From positions 8,928,001 through 8,992,000 of the forward strand of contig JAZHRO010000062.1 in the NCBI GenBank assembly GCA_037157565.1: 64,000 nt of DNA, written 5' to 3'. Below, piece after piece: positions 1 through 12,077 of this stretch. A model generated the notes under the pieces. The model was not told the origin of the DNA, made no database searches, and worked only from the letters and a program-made list of their open reading frames with translations. Within the stretch, counting starts at the first letter, position 1, and each line of letters opens with the position of its first letter. This DNA comes from Thalassia testudinum. Its lineage: Eukaryota; Streptophyta; Magnoliopsida; Alismatales; Hydrocharitaceae. Made by a program: the position numbers and the translations under genes.

Positions 1-1367
1 CTCCCTTGGCTTTTACCACCTAAAAACCCTACCTAACAACTCCACCAACTAGCTCCACGTAAGCTCCACATAAGCTAACCCTACTTCCACCTCACCTTGG
101 CGCCAACCTAGCCTACCCACTACCTCCAAAAGACACCATAAAGTGGTGCCAAAACTGCCCTAATTTCCTCCTTGTTGGTGCCACTTTTTCCCTCCAAAAA
201 CCCCCTTCATCTCCACCACACATCTTCCCTTAAACCCATCTCCACCATCCACATAATCCCCCTTCTAGAAGCCTAGAAGTTGGTGCCAACCCATGGCACC
301 TCTCCATGGTTGGTGCCACTTTTAGGTGTCCCTTGGCCACCGATTACTGCCCCCTTACACCCCTTAGGTGGCGCCAACCATCCTTAACCCTAGGATCACC
401 TAATCACCTCCATCTTCCCATCTTAGCCCTCCATTCCAAGAGTCACCTTAACCCCTCATCCTACCCTATAAAAAGACCACTACCCACCACCATTCAAACC
501 ATCCTTGGCTAGCAAATTTCCTCTCATACTCTACTTAGATCCCACACCCAAGAGAGAAGAAGAAGAAGAAGATTAAGGGGATATTCTGTCCCTTTGGTGC
601 CTTCCCCTCTTCCCTTCTCTCTTGTGTCCATGCCACCCAAAGGAGGAGTCAGGCAAGGAAGACCTTTGGAGGAGGTCTTGAAGGTGGTCCATGGCACCTT
701 GGAGGAGAACTTGAGGGTGGTGCACGCCCACCCTTGGAGGAGGTCTTGAAGGTGGAGAGCATCCACCTTGGAGGAGCTTTCAAGGAAGGAGAAGAAGGAG
801 GCCCTCTTTTCAAGCCAAGGAATAGCTAGGCTTGGAGCAAGAAGACTCCCTTCACCAGATTCTACAAGAGGATTTGCATTTCTTCTATTGCTTTTATATT
901 TTACATTTCTAGTAGAAGCATTCCTCTACTTGTCTTGTAAGAGAACACAAATTCTGCTTAATTAAATTGCCTTCTTTTTAATTTTCTTATTGCAATTGTT
1001 ACTTTTGTTCTAGCACTTGTTCTACTTTCACTCCCTAATTACTCTAGGCCTCCACTTGCCTATAGTGAGCTTAGGTAGTGGACATTTTCATCTCTTAAGT
1101 TTTAGCTTAGCATTTTAGGTGTTAGCACTTTTCCATCACAATTCTCACTTTGCCCTTATTAGTTGAAAACTAAAAAAATTATATATTTAAAATACCAAAA
1201 AGAAAGTTGAGATTTATTTTATAACCAAGAGAATTGAATTGCAAATTTGCCTCCTTGGACGACCCTAGATACTCCCCTATCTAGGAATATAAATTTAAAG
1301 GCATATGTGATTTTGCTTGTTACGACTTAAAAACCTGCTTTTACAAATCACGCCAAACTTCGCATCA
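1..1367 (+). repeat. 5' LTR of A1 (right part; left end off window)
   Basis: Matches 21610-22977 nearly base for base, with scattered substitutions, and ends in CGCATCA immediately before the primer site. It holds TGGYGCCA palindromes, a TATA box at 467-475 and an A/T-rich downstream part. The AGCT-rich part of the LTR lies upstream of the window. Short open frames here (for example 768-965) are not convincing genes. Confidence 0.92.
467..475 (+). promoter_or_regulatory. TATA box of A1 5' LTR
   Basis: TATAAAAAG in the context CCCTATAAAAAGACC, at the same position in all five family A LTRs. It lies 100-370 bp downstream of a cluster of GGCGCC/GGTGCC palindromes, as expected of an LTR U3 promoter. 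The start site was not located. Confidence 0.7.
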
Positions 1368-1372
1368 CTTTT

Positions 1373-1390
1373 TGGTGCCATTGCTGGGGA
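1373..1390 (+). other. Primer-binding site of A1 (tRNA-Asp type)
   Basis: TGGTGCCATTGCTGGGGA follows the LTR end by five bases. It differs from the intact site in A2 (TGGCGCCGTTGCCGGGGA) at three positions, all C-to-T or G-to-A, consistent with deamination. Confidence 0.85.
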
Positions 1391-3064
1391 GGCACGGCTT
1401 TGCTTAATTTTGTTTTATCTTTCTTGAAGTGGATCTCATCCCTTTCTCTTTCTTTTCTCTAGTGTGTGTAGGAACTATAGCGGGAAAGCGAGAATTGAGA
1501 AGCGAAAGCTCAAAGTTCCTTTTCTTCCGGTAGATTTTTAGGTTGGTTCCCTTTTCTGGTCACATAGTCAATTAAAACTACAAAAAAAAATTAAACTTGG
1601 CTTTTAGGATCCCAAACATCTTAATTAAGTGGAGTGGTGTCCATTAAAATTCATTGTTTGCTTGAATGTTTCATTAACACCACTCCATTTCAAGTATTGG
1701 TGTTCTATTTTTCGGGTCCAGATTTATATTTGGACTTGAAAAATCAATTCCCAACACCACAGGCCTTATAAAATCATAAAATTTCATACAGTGATTCCAA
1801 ATTAAGCTAGGAACATTTGTGCAAAAGTTAAAATCAATTGGTTTTTTATTTAATTTTTAAAAATTCATGGACTATAGAGGGGTCACACCCTCTAATCTTC
1901 CTATTTTGCTACTATCCATGAATTTTTATAATTTTTATACTCATCCAATTTTTATAAAATTTAGCTTTTTGGAATCCTTGTGAAATTTGACACATCATAT
2001 GAAATCATCAAAATTTTCTGAGGTCGGTGGTAATATTGAAAAGTCCAAAATACCCACAGATATAATTTATGGGCTTTGACACCAGTACAAGTAAAAATTC
2101 AAAACAATTAACAAACAAATTCCTAAAATCCTACAAAAATCTTTTCTGGAATCCTTGTTTGATTTTACATAAGGTAGTGGTGTTGATTGCATTGTTTGGA
2201 CCACTACTTACTCAGAAAGCCTAAGAGAGAATTCATTGGTAGTAATTTTCTATATTAGGGTTCAAATCCAATTAGGGTTTCTTTCTTGCTTTTTAGTTCC
2301 ACAACATAAAGGAAATACACCATCACCAATACAACTTGTTTTTCCTTTGATTGTGGAGTTTTAAACTTATTTGAACATTTAAAAAGAAAAACCCTAAAAC
2401 ACATTCAATTAAATTGAATCCTAAAAGACGAAAATACAAAAATTGTGTGACAACTTGATTTGCATTGGAACCACTTTCCAATTCTTGCACACACACAAAA
2501 AAATCATAACAATAGGGAAATAACCCAAATTAACACCCTCCACATTCCGTGTGCACCATAGTATCCTAGACCTAACTAAAATCTATAGCAACTTGACCCC
2601 TAAGGCTTCATCAACTTAGGCTTGCTATATAGGTTTTAAGTTTTCTTTAGTTAATACCAATTTTGTCATCTATATCTGGTGTTCAGGCTGAGGGGCCGTG
2701 TCAAATGACCAGGCACGAGTTTGTACAAGCCTGGGGTTTTCCCTGGGAAACATTTGGGCCCAAGCCTCCTCTTAAGCAACTTGGCTAGATTTGTTGACAG
2801 AATGGGTATTCACTATTGATTACTTATTTCCTACGTAGACCAAGTCTTAGGTTTATTTTTAGGGAGTCACACTTAAGTTAGGTCTAGCTTTGGTTGTTTG
2901 ATTTGCATACTTTCTCTCATCTCTTTCTCTTCTCCTCCCCTCCAATTCTTCCGAAACAGTGCATGCACGGGTGACTGTCCCAAAAACCACACTTTGAGGG
3001 ACCATCTGATTTCACCCCCTGTAGCAGAAAATCATTGTTTTCTTCTCCCTCCTCTTCTAAAAAA
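1391..3064 (+). other. A1 untranslated leader
   Basis: Long A/T-rich stretch between primer site and gag without a supported gene. The same sequence occurs inverted in A2 (about 12054 down to 10391), so it is a family-specific leader of roughly 1.7 kb. Long leaders are common in this lineage and usually carry packaging signals; none was identified here. Confidence 0.8.
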
Positions 3065-3733
3065 ATGGAAAACCCAGGAAGCCGACAAAAAAATTCTGCT
3101 TCCACTTCTAACTCGTCAGTCGACCCACAAGCTGACTTCACCCTCCCTCACCTCCCTAATTTGGAGCAACAGGAAATCCCAGCAGGGCCAGGTGTCCCTC
3201 CAATTCTAATTCAAAATCCAAACCCCTTTGCCTTGATGGTCGACCATTTGGTTTGACTACAACAAACTCAAGAAGATTTGGCTAGGACTGTCACGAACCT
3301 AGCTAACCAAGGGAAAAATCCACCACCCCGCCAACAGCTTGTCATTCCTCTTAAAGATTTCTATGATCCTTCCAATTACGAGGAAAGACTTCGGGTGGTC
3401 ATACCACAAGGGGATTTTGAGATCAAACTAGCCATTCTAAACCTTATCAAACATTTTCAAGGTCTTCCAAGGGAGGACCCTTTTTGTCATCTCGAGGAAT
3501 TAACTGTTCTCGCTCAAACCACTCGTTCCCACAATGTGCAGGAAGACATGTGGTTAATGAGACTTTTTCCCCTCTCTCTTAAAGACAAAGCATCCCATTG
3601 GTTTAGAACGGTTGGGCGCCCTATTACCACTTGGACTCAATTAAAAAGTGCATTTCTAAAAAAAATTTCTCCGATCGGTCAAACGAATGCATTAAGAAGA
3701 TCCATAACGACATTTCAACAGGAAATTGGTGAA
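3065..3733 (+). pseudogene. gag: A1 gag, N-terminal part (interrupted)
   Basis: Capsid-type Gag of Athila-like elements. The start is set at the ATG beginning MENPGSRQ, matching METQQNRS of A2. The product is a Ser/Asn/Pro-rich N-terminus followed by the conserved core with YEERLRVVIPQGDFEIK, FQGLPREDPFCHLEELTVLA, LFPLSLKDKASHWFRT and the W-T-Q-L-K-S-A-F-LKK motif. One in-frame TGA lies at 3254-3256. The frame is then cut after GlyGlu (3728-3733) by insertion of A2 and continues in phase at 14362. A Gag would form the particle and package element RNA; this copy is dead. Confidence 0.9.
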
Positions 3734-6009
3734 CGATAGCGAAATACGCGATTCGTTAATTAGGTCGTTGTAACGCGTAAATCCACTTTCGCTCTTAAAT
3801 TTATAATCCTAGATAGGGAAGTATCTAGGGTCGTCCAAGGAGGCAATATGGTTGCAAAATTGATTCTCTTGCTAGGAATATAATTCTCAACTTTCTTTTT
3901 GGTATTTTTTTCAATATATCATTTTTTTGTTTTTAAGCTAAGGCAACATGCGAACTGATGGCGGGAAAAGTGATTTACACTTCAATTTAAATACTACTTC
4001 TATGTGGCAAGTAGATCCTCTCCCTAAGCTCACTCTAGGCAAGTGGAGGCCTAGAATAATTAGGGAGAGGGAGTGAAGAATGCTGAAAATAAGCTAATAG
4101 AAATGCAAACAAAAAAATGCAAAGAAGGCAACTAGATAATTGATAAAGTGCTTTACAAAAGGCCTAGTATAGGAAAGCTTGTACTACTAGAAAAATGCAA
4201 ATAAGAAAAGAAAACACAAATCCTCTAGATAGATGGTGAAGAAGAGGGCTTCTTGCTCCAAGGTTGGTGGCTCCCAATCTTGAAAAGAGTCCTTCAACTC
4301 CTTCCTTGCAGTGCTCCGCCAAGGTGATGTCCTCCAAGGCAAGCCCGAAGGGGGCGTGCCCTAAGCTTCTCTCCAAGGGTGGACGTCCACCCTAAGTCCT
4401 TCTCCTTTGCCTGGCCGTCCTCCTTGAAGTGGAAAAGTCCTCCTCCTTGGCGTGGCTCAAGTTGAAGAGAGTGGGGAGAAGAAGGCACCAAAGGGGCTGG
4501 TGATGTGCCCCTTTAATCTCCTTCTCTACTCCTTCTCCTTGGGCGTAGGTATAGGTGGATGTAGGTAGAAAAATACACTAAGGGAGGATGCCCCAAAATG
4601 GTGGTAGGTGGTGGCTTTTTATAGAATAGGATGGGGAGTTAAGGTGTCCCTTGAAATGGAGGGCCAAGATGGAATGATGGAGGTGGTTAAGGATCCAATG
4701 GCCAAGGGTGTTTGGCGCCACCTTAAGAGGCACCAAGGGGGTAGTTATGGGGGTTGACACCCCTTGATATTGGCACCAAAATGGCTTCTAGAAGCGGGTC
4801 TAAGTTGGCGCCAAGAAGGATTCTAGAAGGGGGTTAGGTGGATGGCTAGGATGGCTTATGTGGGTAGGTGTAGGGTGGATTAAGGGCTGAAAGTTGGCGC
4901 CAATATAGAGGTGGTTAGGGGTAGTTTTTGGCGCCAACTTAAGGTGTCTTTTGGTGGAGATAATGGGGTGAAGGGATGGCTAGGAGGTGGCGCCAACTTG
5001 AGTAGAGTAGCTAGCTTAAGTAGGCTTAAGTTGGTGAAGCTAGCTAGGGTTGACTTTGAAGGTGGTGGATGGCCAAGGAGCTGGTTGTTAGCTAAGCTAA
5101 GCTAAGCTAAGCTAAGCTAAGCTAGCTTAGCTAATGGAGGAGTAGAGGAGAAGGTGTTGGAGCTAGGGTTTGGAGGGAGGAGCTGAGGAGGAGAAGTCTG
5201 GAGCTGTAGCTGGAGTTGGCAGCTGCTGAAGAGGCTAGCATGGGGCTACTCTAGCTGGCTTAGCTTGCTAGTTCTTTGCTAGTTGCTAAGCCAGGCTAAA
5301 GTGAGCTAGCTTCTACCAAAGTAAGCTGAGGTGAGCTAGGTCTGGTGCTCCCGGGGAGAATCAAGCTGGTTGAGGCAGCTAAGGTAGCATAGCTCGACTA
5401 AGTTGAGCTAAGCTGAGTCCCCGAGAGCTGGACTTGAGCTTCCTGAGCTGGGATGAATTCTTCTTCAGCTGGCTGGAGCTGAGTGGAGCTGGATGTAGCT
5501 GGATCTGAGCTGGGGTGAACTCCTGTCAACTTAGCTGAGCTAGCTAGAGCTCCCTGTGGACTAGTGGGAGCTGAGATGAGCTATACTCAGCTAAGTTGAG
5601 CTGGATCTGAGCTGACTTGAGCTAGGGTGAGCTAAGGTGAACTCTCTTGAGCTGCCATCCAGCTAAGATTAGCTGAATGGAGCTGGGATGAGCTAACCCT
5701 AGTTCAAGTAAGCTAGGTTCCAGCTGCGGTGAGCTGGATCAAGCTGAGGTGAGCTGGATTAGGCTGAGTTCCAGCTAGTCTGGGCTTCTCCTTCACCATT
5801 TGCCTTCTTGAGTGCTAGGGTTTTAGGGATCTATATATCTGTACATCCCTAACACTCACAAAAACATATTAAAAAGATAATAAAAAACTGCAATGCATGC
5901 CTAACCTATTTTATGCCTAAATGCAGCCCAAAAACCCGTTTGCGGAGTAAAATCCTAAGAGCTAGGTTTGTTTTAATGCATAAGAATGATGATAAACTGG
6001 CATTTATCA
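3734..6009 (-). repeat. 3' LTR of A2
   Basis: 2276 bp, inverted copy of family A LTR. Read on the minus strand it starts TGATAAATGCCAG at 6009 and ends CGCTATCG at 3734. U3 holds an AGCT-rich domain (about 5080-5790) with six GCTAA units at 5091-5120, then TGGCGCCA palindromes (about 4711-5000), then the TATA box. The other LTR has only about three perfect GCTAA units (13435-13455), so this microrepeat changed length after insertion. Confidence 0.95.
4615..4623 (-). promoter_or_regulatory. TATA box of A2 3' LTR
   Basis: Minus-strand TATAAAAAG, equivalent to 467-475 of A1. TGGCGCCA palindromes lie 90-380 bp upstream of it on the minus strand. Confidence 0.65.
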
Positions 6010-6047
6010 CACCCCCATGCTTATCTTTTGCTAGTCTCTTAACAAAA
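6010..6047 (-). other. A2 polypurine tract and adjoining hairpin
   Basis: On the minus strand an imperfect hairpin (arms TTTTGTTA and TAGCAAAA, loop AGAGAC, one G-T pair) is followed by GATAAGCATGGGGGTG and then the LTR. The G-rich tract is the expected plus-strand primer. The hairpin recurs at the same place in families B and D. Confidence 0.85.
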
Positions 6048-7454
6048 CTTAAAACGAAATTTTTGGGAAGTCTAATTTTTTCGACTTTGGAGGAGAAAAA
6101 GCGATCAATGGACCTTGGTAGATTAAAAACACTGGAGGTACGGGATTTATTAAAGATAAACATCGGGATTTGTTTTTGGATTCAACCATTAGATAGAACG
6201 GGATCAATATATCTTCCAAAAAATTCTCAAATTAACCCCTTGTTAATTCAGATGACTTGAAATGTTTGTTTTTAGGAATTTTTTGGCTCATGAATCTGAT
6301 TCTCAACTTGAAAAATCCTTTAAAACCTTGTGGCTGCGCTTGTGAAAAGCCAGCATTTATAAGGGTGTGTTAATTTATTTATTTATATATATATATATTT
6401 TTTTCTCCCCCATGCTTATTTTTAGCTTAGTCTTACAACAGATGTGTCGGGATCATCATTCCCGTTACCATTCCTCGAGGGGGCTCTGACACCAGTACTT
6501 CTGGATAGCACTGTCCATGACACCACCCAGGAGCTCACAACCCCAAAACACGATGCGGTGAAAAGGGGCGCTCCAAGCAAACTCAAGCTCTTGCTCCGAC
6601 GCTATAGGTAGAGCACCGTCCAAGACACTTGAGCTGCTAAAATGCGCTTTAATGCTCCATCTAAAGATATGAAATATAGATATAGAGCAGCGCCGAGGTG
6701 GTAACATGTTGACATCGCATCCTCAAAGAAGGTATTTTCCTTCTTCTCAGCGGTGGGAACTCAAACCAATGATCTGCTTTAGATTTTTACTAAATCCAAA
6801 CAAGGGAGCTTTTCAAATTTTTAGTTGTTTTTAAGTGTTGGCTTGTGTGTGAAAATTGACACAAGAAGTTTCTTGAGACCCGCAAGTTTTTGAATCAGAA
6901 ACTAAGTCAAATACTTTCCATATTACAAAATAGGATCAAGTCACCTGAACTATCATGAGTTCAGGTGAAATTTTAGAGAAGGATATCTGATCTAGTCTAA
7001 AATAGACCCTGGAATTCTAATGATCAGATCCATAAGCTCATCCTTAGTTTGTTAAAGGTTAAATCCCATTGTACCAGAAGTAAAATTTTCTACCTTAGTC
7101 CCAATTTCAAAATTTTTTCCTCAAAAAGTTTTCAACATTTTTATTATTATTATTATTATTTATTTTTATTATTTATTATTTATTATTTATTATTTATTTG
7201 GGTATGCAAGCAGGAAATAAATTAAAGAAAATTACATGTTTTTAGGTTTTGAACATTCTAAATCGATCGTAAAAATTTAAAAACACCCCCCCATGCTTAA
7301 GATATGCCATGTCCTCATGCATTAGGAGGGAAAAGGGATCACCTTAGTGAAGAACGGTCGGGTTTAGGATGAATAAAACCTGGAAAAAGAAGAAAAAAGG
7401 AAAGCAAGAAAAAATGATGGGTTACCTCCCATCCAGTGCTATCTTTTACGCCAT
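6048..7454 (-). other. A2 3' untranslated region
   Basis: No supported gene. It carries a second G-tract (minus-strand CATGGGGGGGTG, 7284-7294) preceded by ATGAGGACATGGCAT (7305-7319), a TTA-rich microsatellite (7141-7200), and a structured block at 6465-6722 containing minus-strand AACATGTTACCACCTCGGCGCT. All have counterparts in A1 19440-20679. Confidence 0.75.
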
Positions 7455-10390
7455 TCAGCTGGGCGTGAAGGTATGCACAGAAGACGGAAAATCATGTAAA
7501 TAATTGGACACTTGGATGCCCGCAAAAAAGGTGTCTTCGTCTAGATCCCTAGAAAATTGATTAGAAATAATATTGGGATCAAAGTGAGATGGAAATTGAT
7601 AAGTGTGGCCCGAGTCTGGCCATGGTTTTAATTCAGGTTGGGTGCCAAACTCGGGTGGGGTTGGTGGCAGGTCCGTAAGAAAGGGGTCGGGGAAGGAATG
7701 GTGAGTTAGTGTGGAAAATTAGGTGCGTGAATAGTGGGTGGGTTAGGGGGGGTATTAGGAATAAATTTGGAGTCAAGACAAGTTTCCGGATCACAGATTT
7801 CGCCGACCACTGAGTCTGAATCAGAGTCCTCAAAAAAATTGTGGTCGGTAAGGGTATCTATTAACATTGTCTCCACCACCATATTGGAAATTTCAGTATC
7901 TGAGTCCTCAAAGAAGTTATCATCATGGAATCTCCTGGAGGATTTAAAAATATTTAAAGTGATAGTTTGGCCTGCACAGTTGATATCCATTTTGCCTGTG
8001 TGGCAATTGATATTTGCCTTTGCAGTGGCCAAAAAGGGGCGTCCAAGGATTATCGGGGAGTCCAGTAATGATTCGGGTGCCTCAATGTCAAGAACTAGAA
8101 AGTCTGCAGGGAAGACACAATTCTGGACCTTGACTAATACATCCTCGACAATCCCACGAGGTTTGATTGTAGATCGGTCAGCTAATTGCAGGGTAACCTC
8201 GACGGGTTTTAATTCACCGATATGAAATTCTTCGAATAAACTTATGGGAATAATATTAACTGAGGCACCAAGATCAAGGAGGGCGTGATTAAATGTAGTG
8301 TCATCAATAATTACATAAATTAAAGGCGTCCCCGGATCTTTCATCTTAGGAGGTAGCTTACTCTGTATGACAGAGCTTACTGTCTCCGAAAGATGCACCT
8401 GTCCTAGATTTTTAGCCTGCCTTTTAGGAGTACAAATCTCCTTCAAAAATTTAGCATAGGCAGGTATATATTTGATGGCATCTAGGAGAGGAATATTGAT
8501 TTGAACTTGCCCAAATAGCTCCATGAGTTCTTCTGTAGTGGGCTCAGATTTCTTTTTTTTGTTGGTGGTGGGGTAGAGAGCTTGTGGGAAAGGGACAGGA
8601 ATCTTGTCTTGAGATTTTTGTTTTTCATTTTCTTCCTGATGGGGAGGTGGGGAGTCAATTTGCACAGGTATCTTACCAAGTTCGTGTGAAGGCCCGGGGT
8701 CAGTGGTGGTTTTCCCACTCCTCAAAGTAACTGCATGTGCAGTCGGATTATTATTTGGAGGAGGTGGGGGGGCCTGTGATTGCAGAAACTTGGGCGGCTG
8801 CTGAGGTGGTGGATTAGGAGGAGGCTGATTTGGATAGTGTGGATTTTTGCCCATATAATGGTTCCCTTGGTGATTGGGATTGGGTATGGGTTGGGACGGA
8901 AGATGTCCTACAGGTCATTGCGTGGGAGCAACCCCAATCTGATTGTTCAGATTTGTGATGTTGCGGGTTACTTCCATCATTTTTGTTTGCATATCCTGTA
9001 GGGTTCGCAGCATTTGGGCATTGATATCTTGTTGGGATGGCCCAGGATGGAAGTTTGGATTCGATCCATACCCATTAAAATGATGTTGTTGGGAGGAAAC
9101 TTGATTATTCCAGGAGTAGTTCGGGTAATTTTTCCAATTGGAAGAATTTTTAAAGGGCTCCTGGATGGCAGAAATATTTTGAGTGGGGTTAAGATCTGGA
9201 TAGTTGTAATTCCCCAATGAATCATAGGCAACCTTAGAATAATCAGCAGGAGTAGTGTTGATATTGTGCAAATTTTCTCTTCGTGGAAAGTTAGGTTGGG
9301 TTAGATGTGGGTGTGGAGCTTGAGTTGATCTGGCCAGTCTTTCCTCAATTTGCTTTTTATTAATATGCATTTGGTCGAGTTTTTGAGCGATCAATTGAAG
9401 ATCATCTTGGGTGACAGGGATAGATTGAGAGTGCCTATTTCATGAACACCGAACTGTGGGTTTTGTGTTCTGCAAAATATGTTCATGGAAGCTTGATTAA
9501 ATGAGTTTTCACTCATTTCTTCGAACAGGTCATAGGCACTTTCTGCATCTTTATTTAAGAAGTTGCCACCACACGAGGCGTCGACAAAATGTCGGATTTG
9601 ATCTTCTAATCCATGATAGAAGATTTGCACGAGCTGCCATAAAGGAATCTCGTGGTGCGGGCAACTTCTTAAAAGGTCTTGAAATCTTTCCCAAGAATCA
9701 TGGAAAGTTTCACCAGATTTTTTGGTGAAAGGTCGTAATAGATCTTCGTAAGGAATTGGTACGACCTATGGGAAAGAATTTCTTGAGGAAGGCACTCTTG
9801 AGTTGAGGCCATGTTGTGATGGGTCGGTCAATGGTCCTGAACCAATAAGCGGCCTTATCTTTAAGAGATAATGGAAAAAGCCGCATCAGCCATATGTCTT
9901 CTTGCACATTTCGGGAACGGGTTGTCTGTGCAAGAAGAGTTAGTTCTTCAAGGTGGCTGAAAGGGTCTTCCCTAGGAAGGCCATGAAAGTGTTTAATTAG
10001 GTTCAGGACCGCAGGCTTGATCTCAAAGTCCCCCTCCGGTATGACCACCCCTGGTTGTTCCTCATAATAAGACGGATCATAGAAATCTTTTAGAGGAACA
10101 ACAGGCTGCTGACGGGGTGGTGGGTTTGGCCTTGGATTGGCTAGGTTTTGGATGTTCCTAGTCAATGTTTGTTGATTGGAATTTAATTTATTAATTTGAT
10201 CGGCCATCAATTTTAAAAGATCAGGTAGGGGGTCTTGATGTTGTGTGTGGGGCAACTCAAGATTGGGGAGCTCCAAGTGTGGGAAGTTACTGGTGGTTGG
10301 GTTTTGGGTGGAAGGGTTAGAATTAGGGTTAGTGGTGGGGTTAGAGGTGGACGTGGAAGGGTCAGTGGACCTATTTTGTTGTGTTTCCAT
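7455..10390 (-). pseudogene. gag-pro: A2 gag-protease polyprotein with short novel C-terminal tail
   Basis: Gag starts at the minus-strand ATG 10390 (METQQNRS). Order: Ser/Thr/Asn/Pro-rich N-terminus; capsid core (YDPSYYEEQPGVVIPEGDFE, REDPFSHLEEL, LFPLSLKDKAAYWFRT); a Pro/Asn/Gln-rich linker; then the aspartic protease with ALLDLGASVNIIP and the flap-side motif SPIILGRPFLATA. Lesions: one extra A in an A6 run near 9715 shifts the frame, which is restored near 9420; CAA is followed by an in-frame TGA at 8915-8917 where A1 has CGA; another shift lies near 7710. Beyond this an open frame continues to a TGA at 7455-7457 and includes NQFSRDLDEDTFFAGIQVSN, with no counterpart found in A1. No RT, RNase H or integrase follows. 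Confidence 0.88.
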
Positions 10391-12054
10391 TTTTTCAGGA
10401 GAAGAAGACAGAAAAAGTGGTCTTTTTGCGTAGGGGGCGAAATCAAATGGTCCTTCCAAGTGCGAATTTTGAGACCGTCGCCCGTGCATAAAATGGAAGA
10501 ACGGGAGGGGAGGAGAAGAGAAAGAGATGAGAGAAAGTGTACAATTCAAACAAATAAAACTAGACCCAACTTAAATGTGACTCCCTAATAATAACCTAAG
10601 ACTTGGTCTATATAGGAAATAAGTAGTCAATAGTGAATACCCGTTCTATCAACAAATCTAGCCAAGTTGCTTAAGGGGAGGTTTGGGCCCAAACGTTTCC
10701 CAGGGAAGACCCCAGGTGCTTGTACAAACCCGTGCTTGGTCGTTTGACACAGCCCCTCAGCCTGAACACCAGATACAGATGACAGAGTTGGTATTAACTA
10801 AAGAGAACTTAAGACCTAAATAGCAAGCCTAAGTTGATAAAGCCTTAGGGGTCAAGTTGCTACAAGTTTTAATTAGGTCTAGGATGCTATAGTGCACACG
10901 GAATGTGGAGGGCGTTTATTGGGTTGTTGCCCTGTTATTTGATTTTTTTGTGTGTGTGCAAGAATTGGAGAGTGGCTCCAATGAAAATCAAGTTGTCACA
11001 CAATTTTCTTGTATTTATGTCTTTTAGGATTCAATTTAATTAAATGTGTTTTAGGATTTTTCTAATTAAATTTTCAAACAAGTTTGAAAATTCACAATCA
11101 AAGGAAAACAAGTTGTATGGGTGATTGTATATTTCCTTTTAATTGAGTCTCTAAAAAGAAAGAAGAAACCCTAAGCCAATTATCCCTAAGACAGAAATTT
11201 TACTACCAATGAATTATTTTTAGGCTTTCAGAATTAAGTAGTGGTCCAAACAAGTCAAACAACACCACTGCTTTGAAAAAAATCAAACAAGGATTCCAAA
11301 AAATATTTTTGTAAGATTTTAAGAATTTTTTTGATAATTATTTTAAATTTTTAATTGTACTGGTGTCAAAGTCCAGAAATGATACCTGTGGGTATTGTGG
11401 ACTTTTCAGTATTACCATCGACCTCAGAAAATTTTTGTGATTTTATATGATGTGTAAAATTCCACAAGGATTCCAGAAAGATAAATTTAGCAAAAATTGG
11501 ATGAGTATAAAAATTAAAAAAATTCACGGACAGTAGCAAAATAGGAAGATTAAAGGGTATGACCCCTCTACAATCCATGAATTTTTAAAATTTAAATACA
11601 AATCCAATTGATCTGAAATTTGGAACAGATGTTACAAACTTAATTGGGAATCACTCTATGAAATTTTATGATTTTAGGAGGCCTGTGATGTTAGGAATCG
11701 ATTTTTCAAGTCCGGACATAAATCTGGACCCGAAAAACAGAACACCAATACTTGCAATGGAGTGGTGTTAAAGAAGCATACAAGCAAACAATGGATTTTA
11801 TAATGCATCACTCCACTTAATTAAGTTTTTTGGGATCCTGAAAGCCAAGTTTAATATATTTTTGGTAGTTTTAAATAATTATGCGACCAGAAAGAGGAAC
11901 CAACCTGAATTTCGCGGGAAGAAAAGGAACTTTTAGTTCTCGCTTCCAGATTCCCGCCTTCCCGCTGTAGTTCCTGCACACACAAAAGAAAGAAAGAAGA
12001 AGGGGATGAGATCCACTTCAAGCAAGAGAAAATGAGTTAATGCAAAGCCGTGCC
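10391..12054 (-). other. A2 untranslated leader
   Basis: Inverted counterpart of A1 1391-3064. No gene is supported. Small frames on the plus strand (for example 10235-10588) are antisense shadows of gag and leader. Confidence 0.8.
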
Positions 12055-12072
12055 TCCCCGGCAACGGCGCCA
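12055..12072 (-). other. Primer-binding site of A2 (tRNA-Asp type)
   Basis: Minus-strand TGGCGCCGTTGCCGGGGA, five bases from the LTR end. This is the form known for Athila-like elements and the best-preserved primer site in the window. Confidence 0.92.
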
Positions 12073-12077
12073 AAAAG

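Noticed and set aside
10235..10588. 117-residue plus-strand frame
   Set aside because: Antisense shadow of the A2 gag N-terminus and leader; Gly/Arg/Val-rich low complexity.
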